From CAYYNP01 sp964472545 (GTDB lineage Bacteria > Planctomycetota > Planctomycetia > Pirellulales > Thermoguttaceae): a stretch of DNA of 51,481 bases. The position numbers and the translations under genes were made by a program. Location of the stretch: positions 1 through 51,481 of the forward strand of contig CAYYNP010000033.1 in assembly GCA_964472545.1 (NCBI GenBank), read 5' to 3'. Position 1 is the first letter of the stretch. The number at the start of each line of letters is the position of its first letter. Under the pieces are notes generated by a model. The model worked only from the letters and a program-made list of their open reading frames with translations, was not told the DNA's origin and made no database searches. Positions 34,381-44,842 of the stretch are shown here, one piece after another.

Positions 34381-35823
34381 CTACCCGGGCTGATCGGGCT
34401 CCGGCGTCTCCTCGACGGGAGTGGGCACCTCCTCGGCCGGACCGGGAGTCGCCTCGGTCGGATTCGAAGGCGTGTCGAACGGATCGGGAGCCTCTTGGAC
34501 GGGCTGCGGTGTTTCCTCGGCCGGTCCGGGCGCGTTCTTCTCGGGCGCGTTCTTTTCGGGGGCCGCGGCCGGCAACTTCGGCTTCAACACCAGCGTGACC
34601 GGCGTACCCCGCGGCGGGATCCGCTCGGTGAAGGCCTTGAATAGCAGATTGGTATCGGTCTGGCTGCTTTCGATCGACAGGTCGAGCATCGCGGTGGCAA
34701 AGTTCGATACGCAGACGAACTCGCCGCCCTCGGCCTCATAGACGCGAGTGCCCGCCAACGGATCGTCGCGGAATCGGCTGCCGGCAAATACCCATTGATG
34801 GGCCATCGGCTTGCCGGTCGACGTGTCGAGGACCCAGTCCTGCGCCCGAACCGTCTTCACCTTGCCTTGGTCGTCCTTGTAGCTCACGGTGACCTCGACT
34901 TCGCAACCGGTAGCGGCCTGATAGGTCGGATGCCAGCGGACCGGAGTGCCCACCTTGGCTCCCAGGGCCAGCAGCCCGGCGTGGGCTTCGTAGGCCAGCA
35001 CGTCGACGGTCACCACGGCTTCGTGTTCCTTGGTGCCCTTCAGGCAGGCAAACACCTCCAGCGGTACGTCGGTCTGGCAGACCTCACCCACCATCACCAC
35101 CCGCTTGCCGGCCGTGTCCAGCCAGAGCGGCTTGGTCTTGTTCAGCCGAGTGAGCTTTTCGGGCGCATCGACCAGCGGGGGGCCGAGGTCCGGTGCTTCC
35201 GGCTCGGGCGGATCGGGAGCGGGATCGACGGGAACAACGGGATCGGTGGGAACTACGGAAACGGCGGGAACATCGGGATCCACTTCGACGGGTGGATTTG
35301 TCGGAACGGTCGCCTCGGGCGAGAAGTCGCCAGGCGCCGTCGGCAAGGTGGGGGCGTGGCTCGGAGCGTCAGGTGGTTTGAGATCGTCCGGGATCGGCGG
35401 AATCTCGATCGGCGGGAAATCGGGCAGCACGGGGGCGTCCGGTCCGGGATCTGTGGGCGGCGTCGGCGGAGGGTCGATCGGCGGCACCGGGTCTGGGATG
35501 GTAGGCGGTAGCGGGCCAGGATCGACCGGCGGCGCCGGGGCCGGGTCGACCGGCGGCAAGGGACCCGGGTCGACCGGCGGCAAGGGCCCAGGATCGACCG
35601 GTGGCGCCGGGGCCGGATCGACCGGCGGATCGACGGGCGGTGCAGGGTTCGGGTCGACGGGCGGGGTCGGGGCCGGTCCGGGATCTGACGGCTGCGTCGG
35701 GGATACCGCGTCGGTTTGCGATGTGGTCTTGTCCGGCCCGCAGCCGGCCAGAGCGACCGCCCAGACGAGCACGACGGCGGTCCACCAACCAGACCGAACC
35801 AGTGCCGAGGGTTTCATGATCAT
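34381..35823 (-). CDS. YdjY-domain lipoprotein with proline-repeat stalk
   Basis: 480 residues. The start MIMKPSALVRS leads to a lipobox (VALAGC, Cys about 28), so it should be anchored to a membrane. Residues about 45-185 are a repetitive stalk of PPVDPGP/PAPPVDP units, followed by a looser Pro/Val/Asp region to about 245. The YdjY domain (about 255-430) has LWLDTAGKRVVMVGEVCQ, CLKGTKEHEAVVTVD, FAGSRF and EFVCVSNFATAMLDLS. A Glu/Pro-rich tail follows. GGAAAGG is five bases before ATG 35823, so that start is preferred over ATG 35817. A 12-base tandem repeat lies 30-115 bases upstream. It resembles a long-reach surface domain, paired with the exported paralogue downstream. Confidence 0.84.
   Translation of the reverse strand: MIMKPSALVRSGWWTAVVLVWAVALAGCGPDKTTSQTDAVSPTQPSDPGPAPTPPVDPNPAPPVDPPVDPAPAPPVDPGPLPPVDPGPLPPVDPAPAPPVDPGPLPPTIPDPVPPIDPPPTPPTDPGPDAPVLPDFPPIEIPPIPDDLKPPDAPSHAPTLPTAPGDFSPEATVPTNPPVEVDPDVPAVSVVPTDPVVPVDPAPDPPEPEAPDLGPPLVDAPEKLTRLNKTKPLWLDTAGKRVVMVGEVCQTDVPLEVFACLKGTKEHEAVVTVDVLAYEAHAGLLALGAKVGTPVRWHPTYQAATGCEVEVTVSYKDDQGKVKTVRAQDWVLDTSTGKPMAHQWVFAGSRFRDDPLAGTRVYEAEGGEFVCVSNFATAMLDLSIESSQTDTNLLFKAFTERIPPRGTPVTLVLKPKLPAAAPEKNAPEKNAPGPAEETPQPVQEAPDPFDTPSNPTEATPGPAEEVPTPVEETPEPDQPG
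35440..35690. repeat. Coding minisatellite in the lipoprotein stalk
   Basis: Imperfect units of about 30-36 bases around GGATCGACCGGCGGC encode the PPVDPGP repeats. Several adjacent units are nearly identical, so copy number may vary between strains and the assembly may be collapsed here. Confidence 0.75.
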
Positions 35824-35854
35824 TGACCTTTCCAGAGAATGTGCGAAACTGTGT

Positions 35855-35937
35855 CTTGCCCCGTGTTTTGCCCCGTGTTTTGCCCCGTGTTTTGCCCCGT
35901 GTTTTGCCCCGTGTTGTGCCCCGTACTTTGCCCCGCG
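35855..35937. repeat. 12-base tandem repeat upstream of the YdjY lipoprotein
   Basis: About seven copies of TTTTGCCCCGTG, the first and last two with single changes (GTTGTGCCCC, GTACTTTGCC). It sits about 30-115 bases before the ATG at 35823, in the leader or promoter. The unit length is a multiple of three and the frame stays open through it on the minus strand (AKHG repeats). Confidence 0.9.
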
Positions 35938-36105
35938 GCGCCCAAATTGGGGCGACCACCCTGAAGGATACCCGCTGTTAGCGTTTCCTTTCAATAGTTC
36001 AATCGTACGATAACCCCCGGCAGGGAGCTACCGCCGAAGGTGGATTCCGCGCAGTGCTGGGCAATTATTGCACTCGAATCACGACACCCAGCGAGACAAT
36101 TTCAC

Positions 36106-37950
36106 GTGTCAACCACGACTCCTCTACCGGGCTGGCCCTCCTCGCAGAAGACGCCAGGCGTAAACGGCACTGCCGCGGCTGTTTGGAGCAAGTCGGCGCC
36201 GCGCGCCATACGCCGGGCCGTCGCCTCGGGGAACGATTCTGACGTTTGGGACGAGTGGCGGGATTACCTGGCCCGGCGCAAGCGGCCGGTCGAGTTAGCC
36301 CGACTCTTGCCCGGCAAGAGCAACCCGCTGGAGTGGGGGCTCCCCGACCGCATCGAAGCCCGCATCGAACCCCCGTGGCTGCTCAAGCTTCGATCGCGGG
36401 CGAAGAAGGCCACACCGCCAAGGCCGGCGCTGGAACGCGAGTTGTTGGGTTGGCTGGGTGAGTCGGCGGGCACACAGGCAGGCGTGGAGGGGGCCTTGGA
36501 GGCGTTGGTCTGTGGTCATGCGATGCCGCGGCTGGCTGCCGTGCTTTCGCCCGAGGTGTGGTGGGTGCTGCTGGAACATCTGCTGGCGGTGGTGGCCGAC
36601 GCGGCGCGGATCGAATCGGATCCCGAGTCGCCGCAGATCGAACCGCTGTTGTCTCAACTCCTCGCCGGCGAGTTGCCCTTGACCTTGGCCTATTTATTGC
36701 CCGAGATTGCGCCCTGCCGAAAGCTGAAGGCCTCGGCGAGGAAGACGCTTTCGTCCGGGCTGTTGGATCTGCTCGACGGAGAAGGGCTTCCGCACGCGAA
36801 GCACCTGGGGTTGATGCGGCCGTTGCTGGCTTGCTGGACACGTTGCCGGGCGTTGGGCGAAGAACTCAAGGGCGGCTGCTGGACGGCCGCGGCCGACGAG
36901 CAATACCAGTGGCTCGTCCGCCAAACGATACTCGTAACCCGCCACGACGGCAGCCACGTCTTTGCCGCGAGTCCTGCACGGCGTTGCGATGAAGATCTGC
37001 TTGGCGCAGCGTTGCAGCTTGGCGGCGACCACGACGATCGGCGAATCGCGGCCGTGGCATTGCCGGCGGGCAAGAAACTCGGCAAGCGGAAACCCGCCGG
37101 GGCCAAGCTTCCCGATGCTGCGGTCCATTCGCCCTGGGCCGCCACGGCCGTGTTGCGATCGGACTGGGCACGGGCGTGTGAACGATTGGTGGTCGTCTAT
37201 CCCGGTCGAGAGTTGCGGTTGGAACTCGCCTGCAGCAAGGACGTGCTGCTCTCGGGCGCCTGGCCGTTCGAGGTTCAACTCGACGGAAAAACGGCCGAGC
37301 CGGTTTCCGACTGGGACGACGTCTGCTGGATGTCGGACGAGGACATCGACTACCTCGAACTCGAGATCGAACTCTCCTGCGACGTCCGGGTGCAGCGGCA
37401 GATTCTGCTGGCGCGCGAGGACCGCTTTCTGCTTTTGGCCGACGTGGTGCTCGGCTCGCGGCCCGGCAAGCTTCAATACCGCGGCTGTTTGCCGCTCTGC
37501 TCCGACGTGGCCGTTCGCCGGGCCGACGACACGCGCGAGGCCCTGCTCTCGCGCAGCAAGCGCCGAGCGCTCGTGCTGCCGCTGGCACTTCCGGAATGGC
37601 GGGCGGACGGCCAGGCAGGAGAGATGCAGCGGACCTCCGCCGGCCTCGAGTTGCGGCAGACGATCGACGGCAGCCGACTCTACGCGCCGTTGTTCTTCGA
37701 CCTCGATCGGCGGCGACAGCAGCGGCGGCTCACCTGGCGCCAGTTGACCGTTGCCGAGTCGCTTTCGGTTCAGCCGCGCGACGTCGCCGTCGGCTATCGC
37801 GTGGCCGCCGGCGACGACCAGTGGCTGATCTACCGTTCGCTGGCCGAGAAGGCCAATCGTTCGCTGTTGGGCCACAATCTCTCGTCCGAGGTGCTCGTGG
37901 CCCGATTCGACCGCTCCGGCGAAGTCGAGCCGTTGCTCGAGGCGGAGTAG
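36106..37950 (+). CDS. Conserved-looking large protein of unknown function
   Basis: About 614 residues, not recognised. No signal peptide or membrane helix is evident. N-terminal half (to about 300) is helical, with Leu/Ala/Arg-rich runs and EWGLPDRIEARIEPPW; the C-terminal half (about 340-610) is beta-rich (VVVYPGRELRLELACSKDV, QRQILLAREDRFLLLADVV, LELRQTIDGSRLYAPLFF), a pattern reminiscent of the C-terminal beta-sandwich of heparinase II/III-type proteins. No catalytic motif is assigned. Start uncertain: GTG 36106 is used, but GTG 36040 is open in frame and neither has a good ribosome site. Divergent from the YdjY lipoprotein. Confidence 0.7.
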   Translation: MSTTTPLPGWPSSQKTPGVNGTAAAVWSKSAPRAIRRAVASGNDSDVWDEWRDYLARRKRPVELARLLPGKSNPLEWGLPDRIEARIEPPWLLKLRSRAKKATPPRPALERELLGWLGESAGTQAGVEGALEALVCGHAMPRLAAVLSPEVWWVLLEHLLAVVADAARIESDPESPQIEPLLSQLLAGELPLTLAYLLPEIAPCRKLKASARKTLSSGLLDLLDGEGLPHAKHLGLMRPLLACWTRCRALGEELKGGCWTAAADEQYQWLVRQTILVTRHDGSHVFAASPARRCDEDLLGAALQLGGDHDDRRIAAVALPAGKKLGKRKPAGAKLPDAAVHSPWAATAVLRSDWARACERLVVVYPGRELRLELACSKDVLLSGAWPFEVQLDGKTAEPVSDWDDVCWMSDEDIDYLELEIELSCDVRVQRQILLAREDRFLLLADVVLGSRPGKLQYRGCLPLCSDVAVRRADDTREALLSRSKRRALVLPLALPEWRADGQAGEMQRTSAGLELRQTIDGSRLYAPLFFDLDRRRQQRRLTWRQLTVAESLSVQPRDVAVGYRVAAGDDQWLIYRSLAEKANRSLLGHNLSSEVLVARFDRSGEVEPLLEAE

Positions 37951-38003
37951 CCTCGGCCGACCGCCGCGTTGTTGCCCCTGGCGGGAAACACGGCGCAGTC
38001 ACG

Positions 38004-38064
38004 AGGTGGCTGGGGCAAAGCGCAGCGGTGCCCCAGGACTCAACACGTCTGGGGCACCGCTGCG
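38004..38064. repeat. Palindromic repeat family E, copy 2
   Basis: GGTGGCTGGGGCAAAGCGCA... (38005-38036) is followed after a 12-base spacer by the reverse arm CTGGGGCACCGCTGCG (38049-38064). Lies between convergent genes (unknown protein and EF-hand protein), a likely two-way terminator. Confidence 0.8.
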
Positions 38065-38136
38065 ACGCAAACCCGCGCACATTCGTTTTCCAGGCAAACC
38101 TGGTCTAACTCGATGTACCGTCGGGATTCGCGGAGA

Positions 38137-38820
38137 TTACTCGCCGTCCGGCCGCGGCGGCCGCACGGGGCGTGCCTCGGGGCCGCCCGGGCGGCGCCCG
38201 CCGCCTTCCATCCGCAACTCGATCATCTTCTGGAGTTCTTCCTTGGTGATCTTGCCGTCCTTGTCGGCGTCCATCCGTTCCATCATCCGCTGCATCGGCT
38301 CGGGCAACTCATCCTTGGAGATCGCATCGTCGCCGTCCTTGTCGAAGCCCATGATGCGGTCGACAAACGACGCGGCAGCGCCTCCGCCAGGGCCGCCGGG
38401 GCGCGGACCACCGGGACCACCAGGGCGCGGGCCGCCGGGGCCGGGCCCGCCGGGGCCTGCACCACCCGGTCCGCCGGGGCGATTGAACTGCGGGCGCAAC
38501 TCTTCACGGTCGAGCTTGCCGTCCTTGTTCTTGTCGAGCGCGGCCAGAGCCTTGGCGGCGTTGGCGATCTCTTCCTTCGAGAGTTCGCCGTCTTTGTCGG
38601 CGTCCAAGGCGCCCATCACCGGCATCACAAACGCCATGCGACCTTGACCCGGCCCTCGGCCTTCGCCCGGTCTTCGGCCTGCACCCGGGCCACGGCCTTC
38701 ACCGAAGCTGGGCCTCGGCCCCTGGCCCGGACGGCGGCCTCCGCCCGGCTGGGCCATCACGGCGTCGGCCAGCAGCGCAAACACGGCCGCGCTTGCGATC
38801 ACAAAAGTCCAACGTTTCAT
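38137..38820 (-). CDS. Exported EF-hand calcium-binding protein
   Basis: 227 residues with a signal peptide (RWTFVIASAAVFALLADAVMA). Four 12-residue EF loops in two pairs: DADKDGELSKEE, DKNKDGKLDREE, then after a Gly/Pro/Arg linker DKDGDDAISKDE and DADKDGKITKEE. The flanking and linker regions are rich in GPG and GRR. All loops keep Asp at 1, Asp/Asn at 3, Asp/Gly at 5 and Glu at 12, so binding of four Ca2+ is plausible. AGGAGA eight bases before the ATG at 38820. It lies 56 bases after the PQQ-propeller gene on the same strand; periplasmic function, partner unknown. Confidence 0.9.
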   Translation of the reverse strand: MKRWTFVIASAAVFALLADAVMAQPGGGRRPGQGPRPSFGEGRGPGAGRRPGEGRGPGQGRMAFVMPVMGALDADKDGELSKEEIANAAKALAALDKNKDGKLDREELRPQFNRPGGPGGAGPGGPGPGGPRPGGPGGPRPGGPGGGAAASFVDRIMGFDKDGDDAISKDELPEPMQRMMERMDADKDGKITKEELQKMIELRMEGGGRRPGGPEARPVRPPRPDGE

Positions 38821-38876
38821 CGGTATTCTCCTGTAGGTGGAAAAGAAAGGAACGGTTGTCAACAGACAGCAGTTTA

Positions 38877-40184
38877 CTATTCCGCCGCGTCGGCCTCGAT
38901 GCAATAGAGGAACCGATTCGAGCGGAGAAATACTTGGCCGTCGCCGACCGCCGGCGAGGCGTTGAAGTCACTTTCATCAGAGGCAAACCGGTTCGAGGCG
39001 ACCTGCTCGAACGCTGGTTTGGCCGCCAACACGAAGGTCCCGCCGGTACGGGTGACGCAAATCAGACGGTCGCCCACCAGCACCGGTGAGGCGTAGACCG
39101 GTTTGCTGCCGAATCCGCCGCCGATCCGCGGCAGACGCTCGCGATAGCGCAGCTTGCTGGTGGCTGCTTCCATACAATAGGCGATGCCCATGTCGCTGAC
39201 CCAGTAGAGGTGTTTTCCGCTGATCACCGGCGAGGGCACGTAGGAGGCGTCGCGGCTGGTCCACAACACGTGGCTCTCGGTCACGTCGCCCTTGCCGCCG
39301 GCGCGGATCGCCGTGCTGCCGGTGTTGCGGAAGCCGCCGAAGATGTAGACCACGCCGTCCTTGGCCACCGGGCTGGGCGAGATATTGCCGTCGAGATCGG
39401 TCTCGGCGTACCAACTCAGCTTGCCGTTGTCCGGGTTCAGCCCCCAGGCTTCGTACGGCACACCGACGACCAGTTCCTTCCGCCCGTCGGGCAAGTCGAC
39501 CAGCAGCGGCGTGGCAAACGTGAGTTCCAACGCGGCCGCTTCGGCCTTCCAGACCTCTTCGCCCGTCTCCCTCTTCAACGCCCGGATCGATTGGCTCTCT
39601 TCCGAAGCGTTGACGATCAACAGATCCTTGTAGAGGATCGGACTGGCCGCCGATCCCCATCGTCGGTTGCTCGACTCCTGCCCGAGGTTGACCTGCCAGA
39701 GCCTCTTGCCTTCGAGATCGAAAGCCAACGCCCCGCTCTTGCCGAAGAAGACGTAAACTCGCTGCCCGTCGGTCACCGGCGTGCTGCTGGCGTAGCCGTG
39801 TTGCGTGAGATAACCGCTGTAGGAGTCTTCCGGCAACGTCGCCGCGACTGAGGCCGTCCAGCGGATCTTGCCGTCGTTGCGGTTGACGCAGAGCAGGTGG
39901 CGTTGAAGCTGTTCCGCAGTGCCGCCGTTGCCGGTGCCGTAGCCCGTGTAGCAGGTGAGAAAGACGTTTGGCCCACAGAGAATCGGGCTGGACGACCCCG
40001 GGCCCGGCAGTGGAGTCTTCCACTTGAGGTTCTTGTTGTCGCTCCACTCGAACGGCACGTTGCCCTCGGCCGACACCCCCGAGCCGTTCGCACCGCGAAA
40101 CGCGGGCCAATCGGCCGCCGTGGCCGCCGCCGCCATCCCCACGGCAAGCAGTCCCGCCAAACAGCCCGTCGCCAGACGTCTCAT
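38877..40184 (-). CDS. Exported PQQ-like beta-propeller protein
   Basis: 435 residues. Signal peptide (LATGCLAGLLAVGMAAAAT) then WPAFRGANGSGVSAEGNVP, the usual opening of planctomycete PQQ-type propellers. Blade motifs LLCVNRNDGKIRW, RVYVFFGKSGALAFDLEGK, SIRALKRETGEEVWKAE, GLNPDNGKLSWYAET and LYWVSDMGIAYCMEAATSK recur roughly every 50-60 residues, which fits seven or eight blades. No catalytic Cys pair or PQQ dehydrogenase metal site is obvious, so a binding role is as likely as an enzyme. The ATG at 40184 has TGGAGA upstream and begins the signal peptide; the frame is open further back. The EF-hand gene follows 56 bases downstream. Confidence 0.88.
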   Translation of the reverse strand: MRRLATGCLAGLLAVGMAAAATAADWPAFRGANGSGVSAEGNVPFEWSDNKNLKWKTPLPGPGSSSPILCGPNVFLTCYTGYGTGNGGTAEQLQRHLLCVNRNDGKIRWTASVAATLPEDSYSGYLTQHGYASSTPVTDGQRVYVFFGKSGALAFDLEGKRLWQVNLGQESSNRRWGSAASPILYKDLLIVNASEESQSIRALKRETGEEVWKAEAAALELTFATPLLVDLPDGRKELVVGVPYEAWGLNPDNGKLSWYAETDLDGNISPSPVAKDGVVYIFGGFRNTGSTAIRAGGKGDVTESHVLWTSRDASYVPSPVISGKHLYWVSDMGIAYCMEAATSKLRYRERLPRIGGGFGSKPVYASPVLVGDRLICVTRTGGTFVLAAKPAFEQVASNRFASDESDFNASPAVGDGQVFLRSNRFLYCIEADAAE

Positions 40185-40817
40185 CGCCGATATCTCCAGA
40201 GGGCCGAGGACTCGAAGCATCCACACGAGAGTCCGCGTTACACACCACAACGTCGGGGGGCCCCGATTATTGCAGGCCGACCAACGGCCGGCGATGCCAG
40301 TGTAACATCTTATCCCCGCCGGTGGGTTGATGTTGCGGCTCGACGAGCGTGGCCAGTCGCGTGGCTGTGTGGTAGGTAGCTTCGACCGGTTGGCCCGGAT
40401 CGTGAGGTTGGCCCCAGAGAAAGACTCAAACATCGACGAGACAGGAGGACATTGAAGCGGCTGAGGAACCGTTGGAAAAGCGCCGAACTCCCGTGGGCTG
40501 ACAGCCTCGATCCGAGGCTGGTGCATCTATCAGAGAAGCCATGAGCCGGCGTGCTCTGCGCCTTGGCAGCGCAAGCCGTTGCCGCGGCGGGTATTAACGC
40601 CCGCCGGCCAAATTGGCAGGCTCTGCGAAATCCGGTGGCATCCCGCAGATTGCCAGACAATTGTGAATCCCCTATCGCCCTATCTTTGCGCATGTTGTAA
40701 GATACTATAGAGAAACCATTTATCGTCGCTCTTGGACGGTTGGCCGTCAGCGCGGCACAACTGGCATCCGATTTGCACCTTTTGATGGTGACGCCTGTCG
40801 ATGAAGGTGCCCAAGCG
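40185..40817. other. 633-base divergent intergenic region
   Basis: No convincing gene. A small GGCGGG/CCCGCC hairpin lies at 40586-40605 and an AT-richer stretch (GTAAGATACTATAGAG, about 40695-40712) near the receiver gene may hold a -10 box, without a clear -35. Frames on either strand here continue from neighbouring genes without protein-like composition. Confidence 0.5.
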
Positions 40818-41207
40818 ATGTTAGCCTATCCCCCATCCATACTCATCACCGACGACGAGCCCGACTTTCGGGAGGCGTTGCGGGAGACGTTCGAGCCACG
40901 GGGGTTTCGCACCCTGCTGGCGAGCGATGGGGAGGAAGCCCTGCAGATCGTCCACCGAGAAGAGGTCCACCTAGTCCTGCTGGACATGCACATGCCCCGG
41001 CTGACGGGGCTGGAGACCTTGCGGTTGGTCAAGCAGTTTCGCGCGATGCTGCCGTGTATCCTGCTCTCGGCTCGGCTCGACGAGATGATCGTCGAGCAGG
41101 CCCGCATGGCCCAGGCTTTCTCGGTGCTCTCGAAGCCGGTTACGCTGAAGCAGATCACCGGCGTGGTGCATCAGGCATTGCGCCGCGTCTATGATTGGCG
41201 GGGATAG
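40818..41207 (+). CDS. Stand-alone response-regulator receiver domain
   Basis: 129 residues, one CheY-like domain. Acidic pocket DDE at 12-14, phospho-accepting Asp about 56 (LVLLDMHMP), Ser about 84 (LLSAR) in the place of the switch Thr, and Lys about 106 (LSKPV). GAAGGTG about eight bases before ATG 40818 supports this start; the ATG at 40785 would add 11 residues. No kinase or output domain nearby. Its stop is 100 bases from the convergent ftsH stop, with the family D hairpin between. Confidence 0.9.
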   Translation: MLAYPPSILITDDEPDFREALRETFEPRGFRTLLASDGEEALQIVHREEVHLVLLDMHMPRLTGLETLRLVKQFRAMLPCILLSARLDEMIVEQARMAQAFSVLSKPVTLKQITGVVHQALRRVYDWRG

Positions 41208-41226
41208 TGCGGGGCTCGCACTCGTC

Positions 41227-41300
41227 GTAGCCGAAGTCGCCAGACTTTGGCGTTCATGATGGCATAACGGCTTCGACCAAAGTCTTGCGACTTCGGCTAC
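41227..41300. terminator. Palindromic repeat family D between convergent genes (probable bidirectional terminator)
   Basis: Arms GTAGCCGAAGTCGCCAGACT... (41227-41250) and the reverse complement (41277-41300, one mismatch in 24) flank a 26-base loop. The position between the stops of the receiver gene and ftsH suits a two-way terminator. The same repeat is inside the 1127-residue membrane protein gene at 21971-22053. Confidence 0.65.
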
Positions 41301-41307
41301 ATCGAGT

Positions 41308-43425
<2,118 letters not shown>

Positions 43426-43462
43426 GGACGAGATCTCGGAGCGAAGTACTGGTGGATTCTCA

Positions 43463-43468
43463 ATAATA
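43463..43468 (-). promoter_or_regulatory. Candidate ftsH promoter (extended -10)
   Basis: Minus strand TGGTATTAT: TATTAT at 43468-43463 with the TGn extension, about 38 bases before the ftsH ATG. No clear -35. Confidence 0.35.
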
Positions 43469-43678
43469 CCATCTTGTCGGCGGCGAATAGAGGGGAGATC
43501 GAATGCGCAAGCGCTTCTGACACCCACGCCACCGACGATTACCGCCCACAAGATCGGGTTGTCCGGTGGCGGGGCTGCCCTTACAATGACGCCCTTGGCC
43601 TGACTTTCCCACCCTAACGTAATATCCAGTACAACCCGAAAAGGTTGCCGCTGACCTCTTCCCGGTGAGCTTGCCCGC

Positions 43679-44842
43679 ATGAGCAATCGCGTAACCAGCG
43701 TCGCCGTGTTGGGATCCACCGGCAGCATCGGGCGCAGCACGTTGGAGGTGATTGCCGCCTCTGAGGGGGCTTTGCAGGCTACGGTGCTCTCGGCACACAC
43801 CAACACCGAGTTGCTGGCGCACCAAGCCGGTGCGTATCGGCCACGGTGCGTGGTGGCCACGAATGCTGCGTGTGCTGAGAATCAAGATTGGTCCGAATTG
43901 CCGCAGAAAACGCGGTTGCTTGTCGGCCCCGACACTCTGGTTGAGGCCGTCCGAGGCGAGGACGTCGACATCGTGGTCTCGGCCGTCGTCGGCAGTGCCG
44001 GCCTACACGGGACCCTGGCCGCGCTGGAAGCCGGCAAGACGGTTGCCCTGGCCAACAAGGAAAGTCTGGTCGTTGGGGGGCCATTGGTCACACGATTGGC
44101 GGAGTCTAACGGAACGCGCCTCTTGCCGGTCGACAGCGAGCACAGTGCCGTGTTCCAGGCGATGCAGGCCGGACGTCGCGAAGAGGTGCGTCGGGTGGTC
44201 CTTACCGCCAGCGGGGGGCCGTTTCGCAGCCATACGCCCGAGCAACTCGCGCAGGTTTCGGTCGACGATGCTCTGGCCCATCCCACCTGGGACATGGGCC
44301 GCAAGATCACCATCGATTCGGCCACGCTGATGAACAAGGCCTTGGAGATCATTGAGGCCCGCTGGCTGTTCGATCTGGCCCCGGAACAGATTGCCGTGGT
44401 GATTCATCCGCAGTCGATCGTCCATTCGATGGTAGAGTACATAGACGGCTCGGTGATCGCACAGCTCAGCCCGCCGGACATGAAGCTGCCGATACAGTAT
44501 GCGTTGACCTATCCGCAGCGTTGCCCGGGCGTGGCGGCGAAGCTCGATTTCACCTCGGCGATGCAGTTGCAGTTCGAGCCGCCGGATTTCGAGCGGTTCG
44601 GCGCGTTGAAGCTCGGGCTCGAAGTCGCCCGGGCGGGAGGCACGGCCGGCGCGGTGCTCAACGGCGCCAACGAAGCCGCCGTGGCCGGTTTCCTCGACGG
44701 CGGACTGGCCTTCAACGAGATCGTGCCGGCCTGCAAGAGTGTTCTCGAAAACCACAACTTCGATCCCCAGCCCAACCTGGACTGCGTGCTGCGGTTGGAC
44801 CGTTGGGCTCGTGAGGAGGTATTGCGTTGGATTTGTGCTTGA
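43679..44842 (+). CDS. dxr: 1-deoxy-D-xylulose 5-phosphate reductoisomerase
   Basis: 387 residues, normal length. Second enzyme of the MEP isoprenoid pathway: NADPH-dependent conversion of DXP to MEP. NADPH-binding GSTGSIGRST at about 11-20, ANKESLVVGG near 122-131, metal-binding LPVDSEHSA near 146-154, TASGGPFR and the catalytic loop PTWDMGRKITIDSATLMNK (about 200-218), then IEARWLF. GGTGAGC upstream of the ATG. Immediately followed by rseP with overlapping frames, an order seen in many bacteria (dxr-rseP). Confidence 0.96.
   Translation: MSNRVTSVAVLGSTGSIGRSTLEVIAASEGALQATVLSAHTNTELLAHQAGAYRPRCVVATNAACAENQDWSELPQKTRLLVGPDTLVEAVRGEDVDIVVSAVVGSAGLHGTLAALEAGKTVALANKESLVVGGPLVTRLAESNGTRLLPVDSEHSAVFQAMQAGRREEVRRVVLTASGGPFRSHTPEQLAQVSVDDALAHPTWDMGRKITIDSATLMNKALEIIEARWLFDLAPEQIAVVIHPQSIVHSMVEYIDGSVIAQLSPPDMKLPIQYALTYPQRCPGVAAKLDFTSAMQLQFEPPDFERFGALKLGLEVARAGGTAGAVLNGANEAAVAGFLDGGLAFNEIVPACKSVLENHNFDPQPNLDCVLRLDRWAREEVLRWICA
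44812..44829 (+). promoter_or_regulatory. Ribosome binding site fixing the rseP TTG start
   Basis: GAGGAGGT (44813-44820) lies six bases before TTG 44827, ideal spacing, while ATG 44848 would be 27 bases away. The site is inside the end of dxr, so rseP starts 16 bases before the dxr stop. Confidence 0.7.

Noticed and set aside
35855..35937. CRISPR-like array
   Set aside because: The units are 12 bases, directly adjacent and without spacers; it is a simple tandem repeat.
35030..36013. Gly/Ser/Thr-repeat protein on the plus strand, like a PE_PGRS or adhesin
   Set aside because: The repeats are the complement of the proline-repeat stalk of the lipoprotein gene, which has a lipobox and a ribosome site on the other strand.
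40740..40817. Longer receiver protein from TTG 40740
   Set aside because: No ribosome site there; ATG 40818 has GAAGGTG at good spacing and begins directly at the receiver fold.
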